Origin: an uncultured Ruminococcus sp.
GTDB taxonomy: Bacteria > Bacillota > Clostridia > Oscillospirales > Ruminococcaceae
Direction of reading: 5' to 3'
Assembly: GCA_902772615.1 (NCBI GenBank)
Contig: CACYBC010000054.1
Location: forward strand, 1-6,478
Length of the DNA: 6,478 nucleotides
Shown: positions 5,705 through 6,478 of the stretch, in pieces
Layout of the letters: each line of letters starts with the position of its first letter
How positions within the stretch are numbered: position 1 is the first letter of the stretch
Notes under the pieces: generated by a model
What the model was told of the DNA's origin: nothing
What the model saw: the letters and a program-made list of their open reading frames with translations, nothing else
The model's database searches: none
Position numbers and translations under genes: made by a program

Positions 5705-6478
5705 ATGGCAGAACGGAAGATGGATCCTCTTGAAGAAACAAAGGTTCTTGAAGACACAACATCCGCTTTTGAAGATACAACAGAAGAACTGAACATTCCC
5801 ACAGACAGTGCTGCAGCACCCGCTGCAGCGCCGTCTGCGGGTATTAATACGCCCAAAACGAAGAAAAAGAGCAGAAAAAAGAAGAAGGCCGCCCAGAAGC
5901 GGCAGAAGCTGGAGCAGGAGAAGAAGGCGCAGCAGAAGCCGGAGGAGCCTGAAGAGGCGCCGGTACCTGAACCTGTCACCGCGGCAGAACCGAAACCTGG
6001 TACCGCTCCCGCACCGGTGTCAGAACCGCAGCCGGAGCCGGAGGTCATACCGGAACCTGTTCCCGAACCGGAACCCGAGCCTGAACCTGTTCCCGAACCG
6101 AAGACAAAGAAAGCATTCAGATCAGAAATGAAGGCTGTAAAGGAACAGGATAAGACCGGTCACAGGAGGATCTGGAAGAAGGTCGTGGCAGCGCTCTTTG
6201 CGCTGATGCTTACTGCAGGTCTTACATACGGCGGATACCGCATCTACGCTCATATCCAGACCGAGAGATATATAGAGTACAGGAAAGGCCTTCCGTATCT
6301 CATCGAGTCAATGGAGTCCACGGGAGAATTCGATGATGACGGCCTCGTCACTGTTACGGTAAAGATCACCGAGGACGAGTACAAGGACGGTGTGCCTCTC
6401 TACTGCATCACAGACAGGAACTACCTGCCGCTGGACAATACCACCCAGTGGCAGCAGGCCAAGGACTGGAAATGCACC
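5705..6478 (+). CDS. Unrecognised single-pass membrane protein with long charged, Pro/Glu-rich cytoplasmic tail (N-terminal 258 residues, cut by window edge)
   Basis: I do not recognise this gene. ATG5705 has AGGAG six bases upstream (5694-5698), and the frame stays open for 258 codons to the right edge. Residues 1-30 are acidic and Thr-rich, with a repeated EDTT unit at 16-19 and 23-26. Residues 37-46 are Ala/Pro-rich, 51-78 are very Lys/Arg/Gln-rich, and 79-132 are Pro/Glu-rich, including two copies of EPVPEP. A basic stretch HRRIWKK (153-159) precedes one hydrophobic segment (about 160-178). By the positive-inside rule this places the N-terminus in the cytoplasm and the rest outside. The outside part starts with a probable helix (YIEYRKGLPYLIESMES), followed by mixed polar sequence with Cys234 and Cys257. 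There is no signal-peptidase or lipobox site. It probably shares a transcript with cysS. TonB is proline-rich after its membrane anchor, so it is not a match. Confidence 0.8.
   Translation, partial: MAERKMDPLEETKVLEDTTSAFEDTTEELNIPTDSAAAPAAAPSAGINTPKTKKKSRKKKKAAQKRQKLEQEKKAQQKPEEPEEAPVPEPVTAAEPKPGTAPAPVSEPQPEPEVIPEPVPEPEPEPEPVPEPKTKKAFRSEMKAVKEQDKTGHRRIWKKVVAALFALMLTAGLTYGGYRIYAHIQTERYIEYRKGLPYLIESMESTGEFDDDGLVTVTVKITEDEYKDGVPLYCITDRNYLPLDNTTQWQQAKDWKCT
6053..6100 (+). repeat. Exact 18-bp direct repeat inside the Pro/Glu-rich coding segment
   Basis: GAACCTGTTCCCGAACCG occurs at 6053-6070 and again at 6083-6100, a period of 30 bases, so both copies encode EPVPEP in the same frame (residues 117-122 and 127-132). 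The bases between encode EPEP. Identical synonymous codons in both copies point to a recent duplication or slippage event, not chance convergence. Nearby CCGGAG/CCGGAA units (6031-6072) make this a likely site of length variation between strains. Confidence 0.75.

Noticed and set aside
6052..6063. GGAACCTGTTCC as a LexA-like box
   Set aside because: The half-sites are two bases apart, not four, and it lies inside repetitive coding sequence.
5808..6131. Plus-strand frame encoding an Arg/Ser-rich protein
   Set aside because: It is an out-of-frame reading of the repetitive Lys- and Pro/Glu-coding part of the membrane protein gene. It starts inside that gene without a ribosome binding site of its own that I could see.

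Overview
The window is bacterial chromosomal DNA that is dense with housekeeping genes. One gene truncated by the left edge points leftward, and everything after it points rightward. The RecA, RimO and CysS sequences, the GAGG/AGGAG-type ribosome binding sites and the frequent AGG, AGA and ATA codons in moderately GC-rich DNA suggest an anaerobic member of the Bacillota (Clostridia-like). This is an inference with only moderate support, because no rRNA or other decisive marker is present.

Layout: (1) positions 1-357, minus strand: N-terminal part of the AAA+ ATPase RarA/MgsA. (2) 358-473: divergent intergenic region, AT-rich in part, ending in a perfect 9-bp inverted repeat that abuts the next start codon. 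(3) 474-1130: nth, endonuclease III. (4) 1131-1199: short leader with an AGGAG site but no recognisable promoter. (5) 1200-2303: recA. (6) 2306-2929: recX, two bases after recA. (7) 2910-4250: rimO, overlapping recX and probably starting at TTG. (8) 4251-4304: AT-rich gap; a good sigma-70-type promoter spans the end of rimO and this gap. (9) 4305-5684: cysS. (10) 5705 to the right edge: N-terminal part of an unrecognised single-pass membrane protein with a long charged, proline-rich cytoplasmic tail.

How the genes fit together: the left half is a genome-maintenance cluster. RarA acts at stalled replication forks, Nth removes oxidised pyrimidines, RecA drives recombination and RecX modulates RecA. 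RecX and RimO, and RecA and RecX, are packed tightly enough for translational coupling. The right half turns to translation. RimO modifies ribosomal protein S12, and CysS charges tRNA(Cys) from what looks like its own promoter. The final membrane protein lies 20 bases after cysS with its own AGGAG site and is probably co-transcribed with it.

I saw no tRNA or rRNA gene, CRISPR array, insertion sequence or convincing rho-independent terminator. The parts most worth a second look are the inverted repeat in the rarA/nth divergent region, the composition and Thr-rich repeats of the terminal membrane protein, and an unusual residue pair next to RecA loop L1.
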